NCBI RefSeq assembly: GCF_013410105.1
Contig: NZ_JACCCJ010000004.1
Location: forward strand, 186,001-250,000
Direction: 5' to 3'
Source: Sphingopyxis sp. JAI108
GTDB lineage: Bacteria > Pseudomonadota > Alphaproteobacteria > Sphingomonadales > Sphingomonadaceae
DNA length: 64,000 nt
Made by a program: the position numbers and the translations under genes
Notes under the pieces: generated by a model
Databases searched by the model: none
What the model was told of the DNA's origin: nothing
What the model saw: only the letters and a program-made list of their open reading frames with translations
In this document: positions 40,532 through 49,557 of the stretch, one piece after another
Layout of the letters: each line of letters starts with the position of its first letter
Numbering within the stretch: position 1 is the stretch's first letter

Positions 40532-40925
40532 AAAGCTCCATGCGGTGGTCGACGAGGCGGAATCCCAGCCGTTCGGCGATCACCTTTTGCAACGCTTCGA
40601 GTTCGGGATCGACGAATTCGATCACATTGCCTGTTTCGACGTCGATCAGATGGTCGTGATGCGCCTCGGGCGCGGCTTCGTAGCGCGAGCGTCCGTCGCC
40701 GAAATCGTGACGGTCGAGGATGCCCGCCTCTTCGAACAGGCGGACGGTGCGGTAAACGGTCGCGATCGAGATGCCGCTGTCGATCTTCGACGCGCGCTCA
40801 TACAGCGTTTCGACGTCGGGATGATCCTCCGAATCCGAGATGACGCGCGCGATGATGCGGCGCTGTTCGGTGATGCGCAGGCCCTTTTCGTGGCACAGGG
40901 CTTCGAGATCGATATTACCGGACAT
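40500..40925 (-). CDS. fur: Ferric uptake regulator Fur, 141 aa
   Basis: Winged-helix N-terminal domain (RITEQRRIIARVI, ATVYRTVRLFEEAGIL) and a metal-binding dimerisation domain with APEAHHDHLIDVETGNVIEF. The C-terminal CxxC pairs of the structural zinc site are absent, as in many alphaproteobacterial Fur proteins. ATG at 40925 with AGGAAAGGC upstream matches the family N-terminus. It may control the candidate Fur box at 37112. It is followed by plsC in overlap. Confidence 0.95.
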   Translation of the reverse strand: MSGNIDLEALCHEKGLRITEQRRIIARVISDSEDHPDVETLYERASKIDSGISIATVYRTVRLFEEAGILDRHDFGDGRSRYEAAPEAHHDHLIDVETGNVIEFVDPELEALQKVIAERLGFRLVDHRMELYGVAIDRKRD

Positions 40926-41060
40926 GCTTGCCTTTCCTGCAGATGCAGCCGCGTCTGTATTTGTTGCAAACTGTATAGGGACGCCCCGCGAATAGGACAA
41001 GGGCGGCGCCCGACGGGCGCCGCCCTTCCCTGCTCCGGGCGGAGCGATTTATCGCGAGTA

Positions 41061-41495
41061 TCAGGCCTTGGCCTTGCGCTTGCGCCCGCCGCCACGGCCC
41101 TTGGTGCCGAGGCCGATTTCCTTTGCCAGCGCGCGGCGCTTTTCGGCATAGTTGGGCGCGACCATCGGATAGTCGGCAGGCAGGCCCCATTTGGCGCGAT
41201 AGTCGTCGGGGGTCATGCCGTAATGCGTCATCAGGTGACGGCGGAGCATCTTCAACTTCTTGCCGTCCTCCAGACAGACGATGTAATCGGGTTTGACCGA
41301 AGTGCGGATCGAGACCGCCGGCACCAGCTTTTCCTCGACGACCGGCTCGGCCCCGAGGCCCGACAGCGCGGCGTGGACATTATTGATCAAAATGGAGAGA
41401 TCTGAAATCGCGACGCTGTTGTTGCTGACATGCGCCGCGACAATATCGGCGGTCAGCGTAACGAGCATCTCATTGGTGTCGGCTTGATCGGACAT
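41061..41495 (-). CDS. MucR/Ros family transcriptional regulator, 144 aa
   Basis: Ros/MucR fold: a helical N-terminal oligomerisation part, then the zinc-finger-like segment [21 protein letters not shown] (about residues 77-97, given here as one motif region) with the C-x2-D...H-x4-H type ligand set, and [21 protein letters not shown] basic tail ([12 protein letters not shown]) ends the protein. In related bacteria MucR controls exopolysaccharide and cell-cycle genes; the polysaccharide locus lies only 4 kb away, but regulation is not shown by the sequence. Confidence 0.93.
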   Translation of the reverse strand: MSDQADTNEMLVTLTADIVAAHVSNNSVAISDLSILINNVHAALSGLGAEPVVEEKLVPAVSIRTSVKPDYIVCLEDGKKLKMLRRHLMTHYGMTPDDYRAKWGLPADYPMVAPNYAEKRRALAKEIGLGTKGRGGGRKRKAKA

Positions 41496-41603
41496 GAGAC
41501 TATTCCTTGTTTTCGATTACCCAGAAGCATAGCGGCGAATATTGGATTTTTTCTTTCGCCGCACGGTTTAGTGCCACTTTGGATGTAATTCCGCAATCAC
41601 CGA

Positions 41604-42086
41604 TCAGCCGGTTTGGCTTGTCCCCGCCGACTGGCGCATTGTAATTGCATCGCGAAGCTTGCCGTCATGGCCGCGATAATAGGCAGGCCGCCGCCCGCAC
41701 TCCGTAAAACCTGTGCGCTCATAAAGATGAATCGCGCCATTGTCGGCCCGCATTTCAAGGAAATAGTCTTCGGCGCCCTGTTCGCCGGCCCAGGCACGCC
41801 AGTCGTCGATCAATAATCGGCCGATCCCGCGACCGCGAAACTGCGGATCGACCGCGAGCAACAAGAGCTCGCTTTCCGGGCCGGCGATCCTTGCGGCGGA
41901 AAATCCGCACGCATGGTCCCCGTCCCAGGCCAGGCACACGCGCGCCGACGGCAGCGCGAACAGGGTCAAAAGCTGCGCGCCGGTCCATGCCTCGCCATAG
42001 GCGGGCTCGAACGCGGCATCCATCACGCGCATCACCGCGGCGAGATCGCCGACGCGGGCGGTGGCGAGACGAATAGCGGTCGTCAT
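41604..42086 (-). CDS. rimI: Ribosomal-protein alanine N-acetyltransferase RimI-like, 160 aa
   Basis: GNAT fold with the acetyl-CoA pyrophosphate motif QFRGRGIGRLLIDDW (about residues 88-102) and LEMRADNGAIHLYERTGF, typical of RimI. The ATG at 42086 overlaps the tsaB stop as ATGA. The tsaB-rimI pair is a common arrangement. The longer open frame upstream is antisense shadow of tsaB. Confidence 0.92.
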   Translation of the reverse strand: MTTAIRLATARVGDLAAVMRVMDAAFEPAYGEAWTGAQLLTLFALPSARVCLAWDGDHACGFSAARIAGPESELLLLAVDPQFRGRGIGRLLIDDWRAWAGEQGAEDYFLEMRADNGAIHLYERTGFTECGRRPAYYRGHDGKLRDAITMRQSAGTSQTG

Positions 42087-42703
42087 GCCGGCGGCGCCAT
42101 CGGCTTGGCGTCGGGCGCACGACCGTAAATCGGGCTCGGCCGGTCGATCATTGCACCCGCGGGCAACCGTGAGAAGGCGCGCGCGTCGGGCAGCACCGCC
42201 AGCGCGCGTCCCGAGCCGCGTTTTGCGACGAAGGCTTCGGAGCGGTTGCCGACGACCAGCGCGTCTGCGAGCCGGACGGCCTCCTCCGGGAGCAGCGATC
42301 GAAGCTCGGCGCGCGACGCAAGGTCGGCCGTGAAAGGCTGAACGAACCATTGGCCGTGGCCGCCTTCCATCACCACCAGCGCGCCGTCCGCCGCGGCAAT
42401 CTCGTCCGCCGCAGCAGCGGCAACGAGGGCGAGCGTCGAAAAACCATGCACTGGCACCTGCCATCCGAGCGCGAACGCACGCGCCGCTGCCACGCCGATC
42501 CGCACGCCGGCAAAGCTGCCTGGGCCGCACCCGACGGCGATCGCCTCGGCGCGGCCTCCGCCAGCGAGTTCAGCGACCAGCGGGACGAGGCGCTCGGCGT
42601 GGCCGCGCCCGATCACTTCGTGGCGATGATCGACGACTGCGCCCGCCTCGATCAGCGCCACCGAGCAGGCTTCGCTCGCCGAATCGATGACAAGGTGGCG
42701 CAT
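42083..42703 (-). CDS. tsaB: tRNA threonylcarbamoyladenosine biosynthesis protein TsaB, 206 aa
   Basis: ASKHA-fold partner of TsaD in t6A37 synthesis. LVIDSASEACSVALIE at the N-terminus and GCGPGSFAGVRIGVAAARAFA are the family hallmarks; GRGHAERLVPLV carries the conserved H-x-E region. It forms a coupled pair with rimI. Confidence 0.95.
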   Translation of the reverse strand: MRHLVIDSASEACSVALIEAGAVVDHRHEVIGRGHAERLVPLVAELAGGGRAEAIAVGCGPGSFAGVRIGVAAARAFALGWQVPVHGFSTLALVAAAAADEIAAADGALVVMEGGHGQWFVQPFTADLASRAELRSLLPEEAVRLADALVVGNRSEAFVAKRGSGRALAVLPDARAFSRLPAGAMIDRPSPIYGRAPDAKPMAPPA

Positions 42704-42721
42704 GGATGGGGCGCGGGCCGT

Positions 42722-43315
42722 TCAGGCGATGCGGTTGAAGCGCGCGAAGTCGGGGCGCGGGCTGCGCTCGAAAATACTCGCGGGATCGCCATAGCCGAGG
42801 GTCGAGATGAAATTGCTCTTCACCTTGGGCTGGTCGGCGAAAAAGGCCTCGTCGACGGCGGCGTTGTTGAAGCCCGACATCGGGCCGGTGCCGAGCCCGA
42901 GGGCGCGCGCGGCGAGGATGAAATAGGCGCCTTGCAGGCTCGAATTGCGGAAAGCCGTTACTTTCGCATGCTCCTCGTTACCGGCAAACCAGCTGCGCGC
43001 ATCGGTGTGCGGGAAAAATTCTGGCAGATGCTCGTAAAATTCGGTGTCCATCGCGATGATCGCCGTGACCGGCGCCGCGAGGATCTTTTCTTCATTCCCC
43101 GGAATGGCGAGCGCCGCGAGCTTTTGCTTCGCTTCGTCCGACACGCACCAGACGATCCGCGCCGGCAGGCCGTTCGCGCTGGTCGGGCCGAACTTCATCA
43201 AGTCCCAGATCGCGTAGAGCTGCGCTTCGGAAACGGGCTTGTCGAGATAGCCGTTATAGGTACGCGCGGTGCGAAACAGCTGGTCGAGGGCGCTGTCGGA
43301 AAGCGGCTCGCTCAT
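42722..43315 (-). CDS. Malonic semialdehyde reductase/RutE-type nitroreductase, 197 aa
   Basis: FMN-dependent nitroreductase fold of exactly the RutE/HadB length. Characteristic segments are [31 protein letters not shown] and [28 protein letters not shown]. It lies between nfuA and tsaB on the same strand, with no rut genes nearby, so the physiological substrate is open; reduction of 3-oxopropionate or nitro compounds is known for the family. Confidence 0.88.
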   Translation of the reverse strand: MSEPLSDSALDQLFRTARTYNGYLDKPVSEAQLYAIWDLMKFGPTSANGLPARIVWCVSDEAKQKLAALAIPGNEEKILAAPVTAIIAMDTEFYEHLPEFFPHTDARSWFAGNEEHAKVTAFRNSSLQGAYFILAARALGLGTGPMSGFNNAAVDEAFFADQPKVKSNFISTLGYGDPASIFERSPRPDFARFNRIA

Positions 43316-43339
43316 AGGGCATCTCCTGAAATGATTTGG

Positions 43340-43921
43340 TCAGACGGCGTGAACTGCCGTTACCTCAGGCACATAATGTTTCAAGAGGGACTCGATGCCA
43401 TTCTTCAGCGTCGCGGTCGAGGACGGGCAGCCCGCGCAGGCGCCCTGCATCTTCAGATACACATTGCCCTTGTCGAAACCGCGATAGACGATATCGCCGC
43501 CGTCGTTGGCGACCGCAGGGCGGACGCGCGTTTCAATGAGTTCCTTGATCTGGTCGATGATGTCGGCATCGGCGGGATCGTCGGCGAACCCTTCATCCTC
43601 CGCCGGCACCGAAAAGCCCGCGCTGGCGGCGTTGAACAGCGGCACTTCGGCGAGGAAATGATCCATCACGATGCCGAGTATGTCGGGCTTCACATCGGCC
43701 CATTCGGCACCGGGGGCGATCGTCACCGACACGAAATCACGACCAAAGAACACGCCGGTCACATCGCCGAGCGAGAAAAGCGCGCTCGCGAGCGGCGAAG
43801 TTTCCGCCTCTTCGGGGCTGGCAAAGTCGCGTGTTCCCGCCTCCATCACCGCCCGGCCGGGCATGAATTTGAGCGTCGCGGGATTGGGCGTCGATTCGGT
43901 TTCAATCAGCATGGGGCGCAT
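43340..43921 (-). CDS. nfuA: NfuA/NifU-like Fe-S cluster carrier, 193 aa
   Basis: N-terminal Nfu_N domain (ETESTPNPATLKFMPGR) and C-terminal NifU-like domain (TRVRPAVANDGGDIVY) with the cluster-binding CAGCPSS. Delivers Fe-S clusters to target proteins. The start at 43921 has GGAGCC upstream; an in-frame ATG at 43912 is an alternative. It is the first gene of the minus-strand housekeeping run and lies divergent to the RNase H-like gene. Confidence 0.94.
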   Translation of the reverse strand: MRPMLIETESTPNPATLKFMPGRAVMEAGTRDFASPEEAETSPLASALFSLGDVTGVFFGRDFVSVTIAPGAEWADVKPDILGIVMDHFLAEVPLFNAASAGFSVPAEDEGFADDPADADIIDQIKELIETRVRPAVANDGGDIVYRGFDKGNVYLKMQGACAGCPSSTATLKNGIESLLKHYVPEVTAVHAV

Positions 43922-43974
43922 GTGGGGCTCCGGCGCCCTTTGTGCAAGGCGCTCTGCGGCGCTAAACCCCAGCG

Positions 43975-44847
43975 ATGCGCCGCTTCACCCACTTTGCCGC
44001 CCTCGACTGGTCGGGCGCCCGCGGCGAGCGCCAGCGCGGGATCGCGCTCGCGCTCGCGAGCGCCGCGGCGGCGCCAGCGCTCGTACGGCCGGGCCATATA
44101 TGGTCGCGCGCCGAAGTACTCGCCTGGCTTGAAGGCGTCGCGGACGCGGGCGAAGATATGCTGATCGGCTTCGATTTCTCGGCCGCCTTCGCCTTTGCCG
44201 ATCGGGAGGCATATTTCCCCGAGTGGACCGATAGTCCGGCCGACATCCCGGCGCTTTGGGCGCTCGTCGAGCGTCTCGCGCAAGGCGATCCGCACTATGA
44301 AGCCGGCGCGTTCCTCGCGCACCCCGACGCGCGGCGCCACTTTCGCCACGGCCGGGACGATGTCGGCGATCTCTTCCTTCCCGGCGCGGGCCGCCTGCGG
44401 ATCGTCGAGCAATATCAACGCGCGACGAAGCAGGCCGCGAGCGTGAGCAATTTCAATCTCGTCGGCGCGGCTCAGGTCGGCAAGGCGAGCCTCGCCGGCA
44501 TGCGCCTGCTGCACCGGTTGTCGGGCCGAATACCGTTGTGGCCGCTCGATCCGGTTCCCGCCTGCGGCCCGCTGCTCGTCGAAATCTACACGAGCCTTGC
44601 CGCGCGCGCAGCCGGCCTGCCACCCGGACGCAGCAAGATTCGCGACGGCGCGACGCTCGATACCGCGCTAACGGCGCTGGGGTCGCCGCCGGCAGGCTTT
44701 CGCGGGCCGGTGAGCGATCATGCGAGCGACGCGCTGCTGACCGCCGCTTGGCTGCGGGCGATCGCAAGCGATGCCGCCCCTTGGTCACCCCAGCCGCTGA
44801 CCGAAGCTCTCGCCAAAACCGAAGGCTGGACTTTCGGCATCGTCTGA
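43975..44847 (+). CDS. RNase H-like-fold protein of unknown function, 290 aa
   Basis: Begins with FAALDWSGARG, followed by MLIGFDFSAAF and, near the end, SDHASDALLTAAWL. The D-x-S-G / D-F-S / H-x2-D-A set is the acidic-residue layout of RNase H-like domains of the DUF429 kind. Central parts (SNFNLVGAAQVGKAS, LLVEIYTSLAARAAGLP) support this. No partner gene is cotranscribed; tRNA-Thr follows. A nuclease activity is possible but not demonstrated. Confidence 0.72.
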   Translation: MRRFTHFAALDWSGARGERQRGIALALASAAAAPALVRPGHIWSRAEVLAWLEGVADAGEDMLIGFDFSAAFAFADREAYFPEWTDSPADIPALWALVERLAQGDPHYEAGAFLAHPDARRHFRHGRDDVGDLFLPGAGRLRIVEQYQRATKQAASVSNFNLVGAAQVGKASLAGMRLLHRLSGRIPLWPLDPVPACGPLLVEIYTSLAARAAGLPPGRSKIRDGATLDTALTALGSPPAGFRGPVSDHASDALLTAAWLRAIASDAAPWSPQPLTEALAKTEGWTFGIV

Positions 44848-44922
44848 CGATTCCGCTGTGCCGCATTTTACCGAATGTCCGCTGTTTCCATCGGGTCGAA
44901 AAATGCTTAGGGGAACGCGAGC

Positions 44923-44998
<76 letters not shown>

Positions 44999-46354
44999 TT
45001 ACTGCGTTGGACTCCAGCGGCTTTCAGGAAACCCATAGGAAAGCGGGCGCTGAGAGGCCGCGCGCGCGGCATAGACGGTATAACCGCAAAGCAAGCCATA
45101 GAGCGCCAGCCCCTCGACCTGCCAGAAGGGCATCGTCGCCATGTTGAGCAGGAAGAAGGCGAAATGCGCAGCGATCAGCAGGAAGCGGTCGCCGCGCGCC
45201 GCCGCCGCCGCCGCGAACATCACCGTCCACAGCGCGATCATCGCCGCCACGCCGAACCAGCCGAGTTCGTAGAGCGTCGCCACCAGCGTATTGTGCGGAT
45301 AGACCTTGAACACGCCCTCCCAGCTTTCCGGCCCCATGCCGAACAGATGCTGGAGCGGCGTGCCATCGGCCCAGGCGTAGATATAGCTGCTCCAGATCAG
45401 CGGCCGGCCCGACATCACCTGGCGCTCGAGAAGGTCGAAGTCGCGCGGCGGCTTGATCAGCGCCGACGGGTCCGCGAGGAAGGCGGCGAGATCGGCGAAA
45501 CTCTCACCGTAAGACAGCGCCGCGACCGAAAATAGCAGCACGCCTGCGACCGCCGCTGTGGCCGCCATCGCCCCGCGCTGGTCGCGCCGCACGCTCATCG
45601 TCAGTCCGCTCAGGAAAACCGCAAGAGCGAGCGGCGCGAGCGCAAGGATCGTGGTGCGATAGCCCGCGAGCAGGATAGCGATGAACGTCGCGGACAGAAA
45701 GGCGATACGTACCGCGCGCGGCGCCGACCGCGCGAATCCGCCGACCATGAACCCCGTCAAGAGCGCGACCGAGAAGGCCGCCTCGTGATTATAGCCGCCG
45801 ATCCAGACCAGCCCGTCGCCGTCCTCCGCGCCCTTTGGCATATTGAATGCCAGCGACAGCGCCTGAAAGACGAGCAGCGGCAGGAACGAAACCATCGCCC
45901 AGTTCAGGAAACGCGCCTCGGCATCCTGGCGCAGCGCTTGAAACGCGGCGACCATGATCACGATCATATAGGCATATTTCACCGCAACATTGATGCCGCC
46001 CGCGGCATCGCCGTTCAGGCTGGCGCTGACCAGCGCGAGCACGACGAGGACATAAACGGGCAACAGCCATTTGAGCCCCAGATTGGCGGGCCGGACGACA
46101 AAGAGCAGCCCGAAGCCGGTCACCGCGATCGAGAGCAGGGCATTGCCCGAAAGCCCGCCTGCGAACGGCTGGAACATATAAAGATGATAGGCGCCCGCAG
46201 CGTAGCGAAGCCAGAGCGCCACCACCACGAACGCGCCCGCCATGCTGCCCGCCCGCCGCGCCGCGATGACGAGCGGGACGAGCAGCAACAGCGTGACGGG
46301 CACCAATATGCCAAGCCCGAAGGCCGGGCCATAAGGCAGCGCCGGCGTGGTCAC
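44999..46354 (-). CDS. O-antigen ligase/polymerase (Wzy)-like membrane protein, 451 aa
   Basis: About twelve transmembrane segments with one large extracytoplasmic loop (DLAAFLADPSALIKPPRDFD through GRPLIWSSYIYAWADG, about residues 280-330), the topology of the Wzy_C/O-antigen ligase family. GMGPESWEGVFKVYPHNTLVATLYELG has the conserved HN-x3 region of that family. It lies 12 bases after the Wzc-type gene and probably polymerises repeat units of the exopolysaccharide. The last codon ends next to the tRNA CCA. Confidence 0.83.
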   Translation of the reverse strand: MTTPALPYGPAFGLGILVPVTLLLLVPLVIAARRAGSMAGAFVVVALWLRYAAGAYHLYMFQPFAGGLSGNALLSIAVTGFGLLFVVRPANLGLKWLLPVYVLVVLALVSASLNGDAAGGINVAVKYAYMIVIMVAAFQALRQDAEARFLNWAMVSFLPLLVFQALSLAFNMPKGAEDGDGLVWIGGYNHEAAFSVALLTGFMVGGFARSAPRAVRIAFLSATFIAILLAGYRTTILALAPLALAVFLSGLTMSVRRDQRGAMAATAAVAGVLLFSVAALSYGESFADLAAFLADPSALIKPPRDFDLLERQVMSGRPLIWSSYIYAWADGTPLQHLFGMGPESWEGVFKVYPHNTLVATLYELGWFGVAAMIALWTVMFAAAAAARGDRFLLIAAHFAFFLLNMATMPFWQVEGLALYGLLCGYTVYAARAASQRPLSYGFPESRWSPTQ

Positions 46355-46366
46355 GGCCCCGCCCGG

Positions 46367-48544
46367 TCAGTCGGCATAATAGGGGCGGTACGCCTTGAGG
46401 AAGGTCCCGCCATCTTCATAACCGGCGCGCTCCTGCTCGTGAACGTCGACCAGCGTGAGTACCGCGCCCAATATTTCGGCATGGACGTCGTACAGCCGCC
46501 GCAGCGCCACCGACGCCGCCTTCGACGGCGTCCGGCGCCAGCGCACGAGGAATACCACGCCGTCGGCCATGCTGGCGATCACGCGCGCCTCGTCGACCGG
46601 CAGGACCGGCGGCGTATCGAGGATCACAAGATCATAGCGTTCGCGCACCTGCTCGATCAGCTCGGCCAGTCGCGGACTCTCCGTCAAGCCGATGCCTTTC
46701 GAATCGAGCCGCTGCGGAAGAATGCAGGCGTCCGACAGGCTGTCCTTGACGATCGCCTGCTCCAACGTCGCCTCGCCCGCCAGCACCTCGTCGAGGCCGA
46801 GCGATACGCCCTCGGCGAACTGCCGGCTCGATGCGCGCCGGCGGGCGTCGGCATCGATCAGCAGTACCTTGCCGCCCGCCGCGGCCATTGCGCGGGCCAA
46901 GCCCATCGCGGTGGTCGTCTTGCCTTCGCCCGGCACCGCCGAGGTGATCGCGACGACGCGCACCGCCTTTGGCGCCTCGGCGAACTGGATCGAGGTGCGC
47001 AAGGTCCGGAACGCTTCGGCGTAGGTCGATTGCGGCCGCTTGAGCAGCAGTTCCGCTGGCGGGGCCGGCAGGCCCGACTTGCGATAACCGGGAAGCGTCC
47101 GCGCGTCGGGGATCGAGGCGAGCGTCGCCAGCCCCAGCGTTTCCTCGATCGCGTCGCTCGTCTCTAGCCCGCGCTCGAGCAATTGCAGCAGCACTACAAG
47201 GAGCACGCCGATGCCGAGCCCGCCGACCACCGCCATCGCGGCATAGATCAACATGTTCGGCGAGCTTGGCGCGCCCGGAACGCGCGCGCGGCTGACGATG
47301 TAGGAATCGCTTTGCTCCAACCCCGATTGCGCGACCGTCTGGCGATAGCGGTCGAGGAACGCCTGATAGAGCGTCCGCGCCGATTCGGCGTTTCGTTCGA
47401 GCTCGCCCAGTCGCACCGACGCTTCATTGTCGCTCGCGAGCTTCCCCTGCGTCTGCGCGACCGAACCGGCGAGCGACGCCGCGCGCTGATTGGCGATACT
47501 CGCCTGGATCGACGCGTTGGCGACGATGCGCTGCACTTCGGCCGCGATATGCTGATCGGCGGTGCGGAGCTGGTTTTGCGCCTGGACGAGCGCGGGATGA
47601 CGCGGACCATAGCGTTTTTCGAGCGCCGCAACCTCGCGCGCCGCCTCGGCGCGCTGGGCCCGGAGCTGGCTGACCACGGGAGAGTCGAGCGAATCGCCGA
47701 GTTCCTCGCCGCTCCGCCCGCCGCGCAATTGCGTGCGGGCCGCCGAAAGCCGCGCCTGCGCCGCAGCATTTTCCGCCTTGGCCTGCGCGAGCTGCGTCGA
47801 AAGGCCCGACAGTTCCTGCTGGGTTACCGTGCTGGCTTCGGACACGGTGAAAAGATTATTCGCGGCACGATAGTCCGCGACCGCGCGTTCGGCGCCGAGA
47901 ACCTGCGCGCGCAGGTCCTGAAGCCGCTCTTCGAGGAATCCGCGCGCGCGCTGGGTCGCCTCCGCCTTCGAACCCGCCTGGCCTGAGACATAATTATCGA
48001 CCAGCGCATTGGCTATCTGCGCCGCCCGGACCGGGGTATTGCCCTCGAACGACACGCTGATCGCATAGGAGAGCCCGTCGCGCTTCACCGTCAGGCCGCC
48101 GAGCAGCGTGCCGATCGCGCGCTGGCGACCGATCAGGTCGGGCTGCGTCGCAGGCGGACCCTGTGTTGCCGCCTCGTTGAAAGCGGGATCGCGGGCAAGC
48201 CGCAACCGGTCGACCACCCGCCCGATCAGTTCCGGCGAGCGCAGCGCCTGCACTTCGGTATCGACCGCCGCCGAATCGGGGTCGGCGGTCGGGATGACCG
48301 AATCGACGTTGATCACGCGCTCGGCCGTCCGTTCGAGCGCGACCTGCGCGGTCGCGAGATAGCGGGGCTCGGCAACGAGATAGGCGGCCGCGGCGACGAC
48401 GATCGCCGCGATCATCGCCGCGCACAGCACCATCCATCGCCGGCGCAATATCGCGCCGACGTGGCGCAGGTCGATCAGCGCGCCGCGATCGACCTGCGGG
48501 TCCGCTTCCCTGCGGAGCGGTACACGCCTTGAAAGTGCATCCAT
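46367..48544 (-). CDS. Wzc-type polysaccharide co-polymerase fused to a BY-kinase, 725 aa
   Basis: N-terminal Wzz domain with two membrane helices (about residues 37-60 and 425-450), a long coiled-coil periplasmic part (GFLEERLQDLRAQVL ... QLRAQRAEAAREVAALE), then a cytoplasmic kinase domain with Walker A SAVPGEGKTTTAMG, Walker A' LLIDADARRRAS and Walker B LVILDTPPVLPVDEA. Four tyrosines cluster in the last 18 residues, candidates for autophosphorylation. It sets polysaccharide chain length with the Wzy-type protein. The ATG at 48544 is 1 base past the galU stop, so galU, this gene and the Wzy-like gene form one operon. Confidence 0.93.
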   Translation of the reverse strand: MDALSRRVPLRREADPQVDRGALIDLRHVGAILRRRWMVLCAAMIAAIVVAAAAYLVAEPRYLATAQVALERTAERVINVDSVIPTADPDSAAVDTEVQALRSPELIGRVVDRLRLARDPAFNEAATQGPPATQPDLIGRQRAIGTLLGGLTVKRDGLSYAISVSFEGNTPVRAAQIANALVDNYVSGQAGSKAEATQRARGFLEERLQDLRAQVLGAERAVADYRAANNLFTVSEASTVTQQELSGLSTQLAQAKAENAAAQARLSAARTQLRGGRSGEELGDSLDSPVVSQLRAQRAEAAREVAALEKRYGPRHPALVQAQNQLRTADQHIAAEVQRIVANASIQASIANQRAASLAGSVAQTQGKLASDNEASVRLGELERNAESARTLYQAFLDRYRQTVAQSGLEQSDSYIVSRARVPGAPSSPNMLIYAAMAVVGGLGIGVLLVVLLQLLERGLETSDAIEETLGLATLASIPDARTLPGYRKSGLPAPPAELLLKRPQSTYAEAFRTLRTSIQFAEAPKAVRVVAITSAVPGEGKTTTAMGLARAMAAAGGKVLLIDADARRRASSRQFAEGVSLGLDEVLAGEATLEQAIVKDSLSDACILPQRLDSKGIGLTESPRLAELIEQVRERYDLVILDTPPVLPVDEARVIASMADGVVFLVRWRRTPSKAASVALRRLYDVHAEILGAVLTLVDVHEQERAGYEDGGTFLKAYRPYYAD

Positions 48545-48545
48545 A

Positions 48546-49403
48546 TCACGCCGCAGCCAGGAAAGCCCGCACCGCGGGCGCAATATCGGGGCGGCCAAGC
48601 GCGAGTGCGAGCGTCGCGGTCACGAAACCGCTCTTGTCGCCGCAGTCATAGCGTTGCCCCGCGAAGGTGACACCGTGGAAGGGCTGCTGGCCGATCATCC
48701 GCGCCAGCGCGTCGGTGAGCTGGATCTCGCCGCCCGTGCCTTCTTCCTGGCTGCCAAGCACGTCCATCACCTCGGGCTGGAGGATATAGCGGCCGATGAT
48801 CGCGAGCCGCGACGGCGCGACCTCCGGCGCCGGCTTTTCGACCAGTCCCTTCACCTCGGTGATCGGTCCGGCCTGAGCGCCCGGAGTGACGATGCCATAT
48901 TTGTTCGTCTGATCGGCCGGCACCTCCTCCGTGCAGAGCAGATTGCCGCCGAGGTCGTTATACGCCTCGACCATCTGCTTGAGGCAGCCGGACTCGCCGA
49001 CCATCAGGTCGTCGGGGAGCAACACCGCGAACGGCTCGTCACCGACGAGGCGGCGGGCGCACCATACGGCATGGCCGAGCCCCAGCGGCTCCTGCTGCCG
49101 CACGATGGTGATATCGCCCGGCGACGGGCGGGTGCCGTCGAGCGCCGAGAGCGACTTGCCGCGCCGCGCCATCGCCTCTTCGAGCTCGAAGGCATGGTCG
49201 AAATGGTCCTCGATCAGGCTCTTGCCGCGACTGGTCACGAAGATGAATTGTTCGATGCCCGCCTCGCGCGCCTCGTCGACGGCATATTGGATCAGCGGTC
49301 GGTCGACGACCGGCAGCATCTCTTTCGGCATGGATTTGGTCGCCGGAAGGAACCGGGTTCCAAGGCCGCCGATGGGGAACACGGCCTTGCGTATCTTTCG
49401 CAT
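48546..49403 (-). CDS. galU: UTP-glucose-1-phosphate uridylyltransferase, 285 aa
   Basis: Makes UDP-glucose. The nucleotidyl-binding signature KAVFPIGGLGTRFLPATKSMPKE (residues 6-28, cited here as its position; key residues GGLGTRFLPATK) and PLIQYAVDEA follow, with LVEKPAPEVAPS and YDCGDKSGF later. First gene of the galU-wzc-wzy operon; UDP-glucose feeds the Ugd enzyme encoded at 52146 in the same locus. Confidence 0.96.
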   Translation of the reverse strand: MRKIRKAVFPIGGLGTRFLPATKSMPKEMLPVVDRPLIQYAVDEAREAGIEQFIFVTSRGKSLIEDHFDHAFELEEAMARRGKSLSALDGTRPSPGDITIVRQQEPLGLGHAVWCARRLVGDEPFAVLLPDDLMVGESGCLKQMVEAYNDLGGNLLCTEEVPADQTNKYGIVTPGAQAGPITEVKGLVEKPAPEVAPSRLAIIGRYILQPEVMDVLGSQEEGTGGEIQLTDALARMIGQQPFHGVTFAGQRYDCGDKSGFVTATLALALGRPDIAPAVRAFLAAA

Positions 49404-49557
49404 CTTTCCACCCTTTTCTGGTCACTGGGTTCCCCCCCAAAACCAGCTTTCGGATTCGCAGACACGATCGCCACGTGCTGACGGGACGCGATGTGCGCCT
49501 TTACGCTGCATTGCAGCAAGAGCCCGGCGTCGAAGCGTGTCCAAACTGCGCCGGGGC

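Noticed and set aside
42350..44164. Plus-strand frame of 604 codons opposite tsaB, the nitroreductase and nfuA
   Set aside because: Shadow of three well-recognised minus-strand genes.
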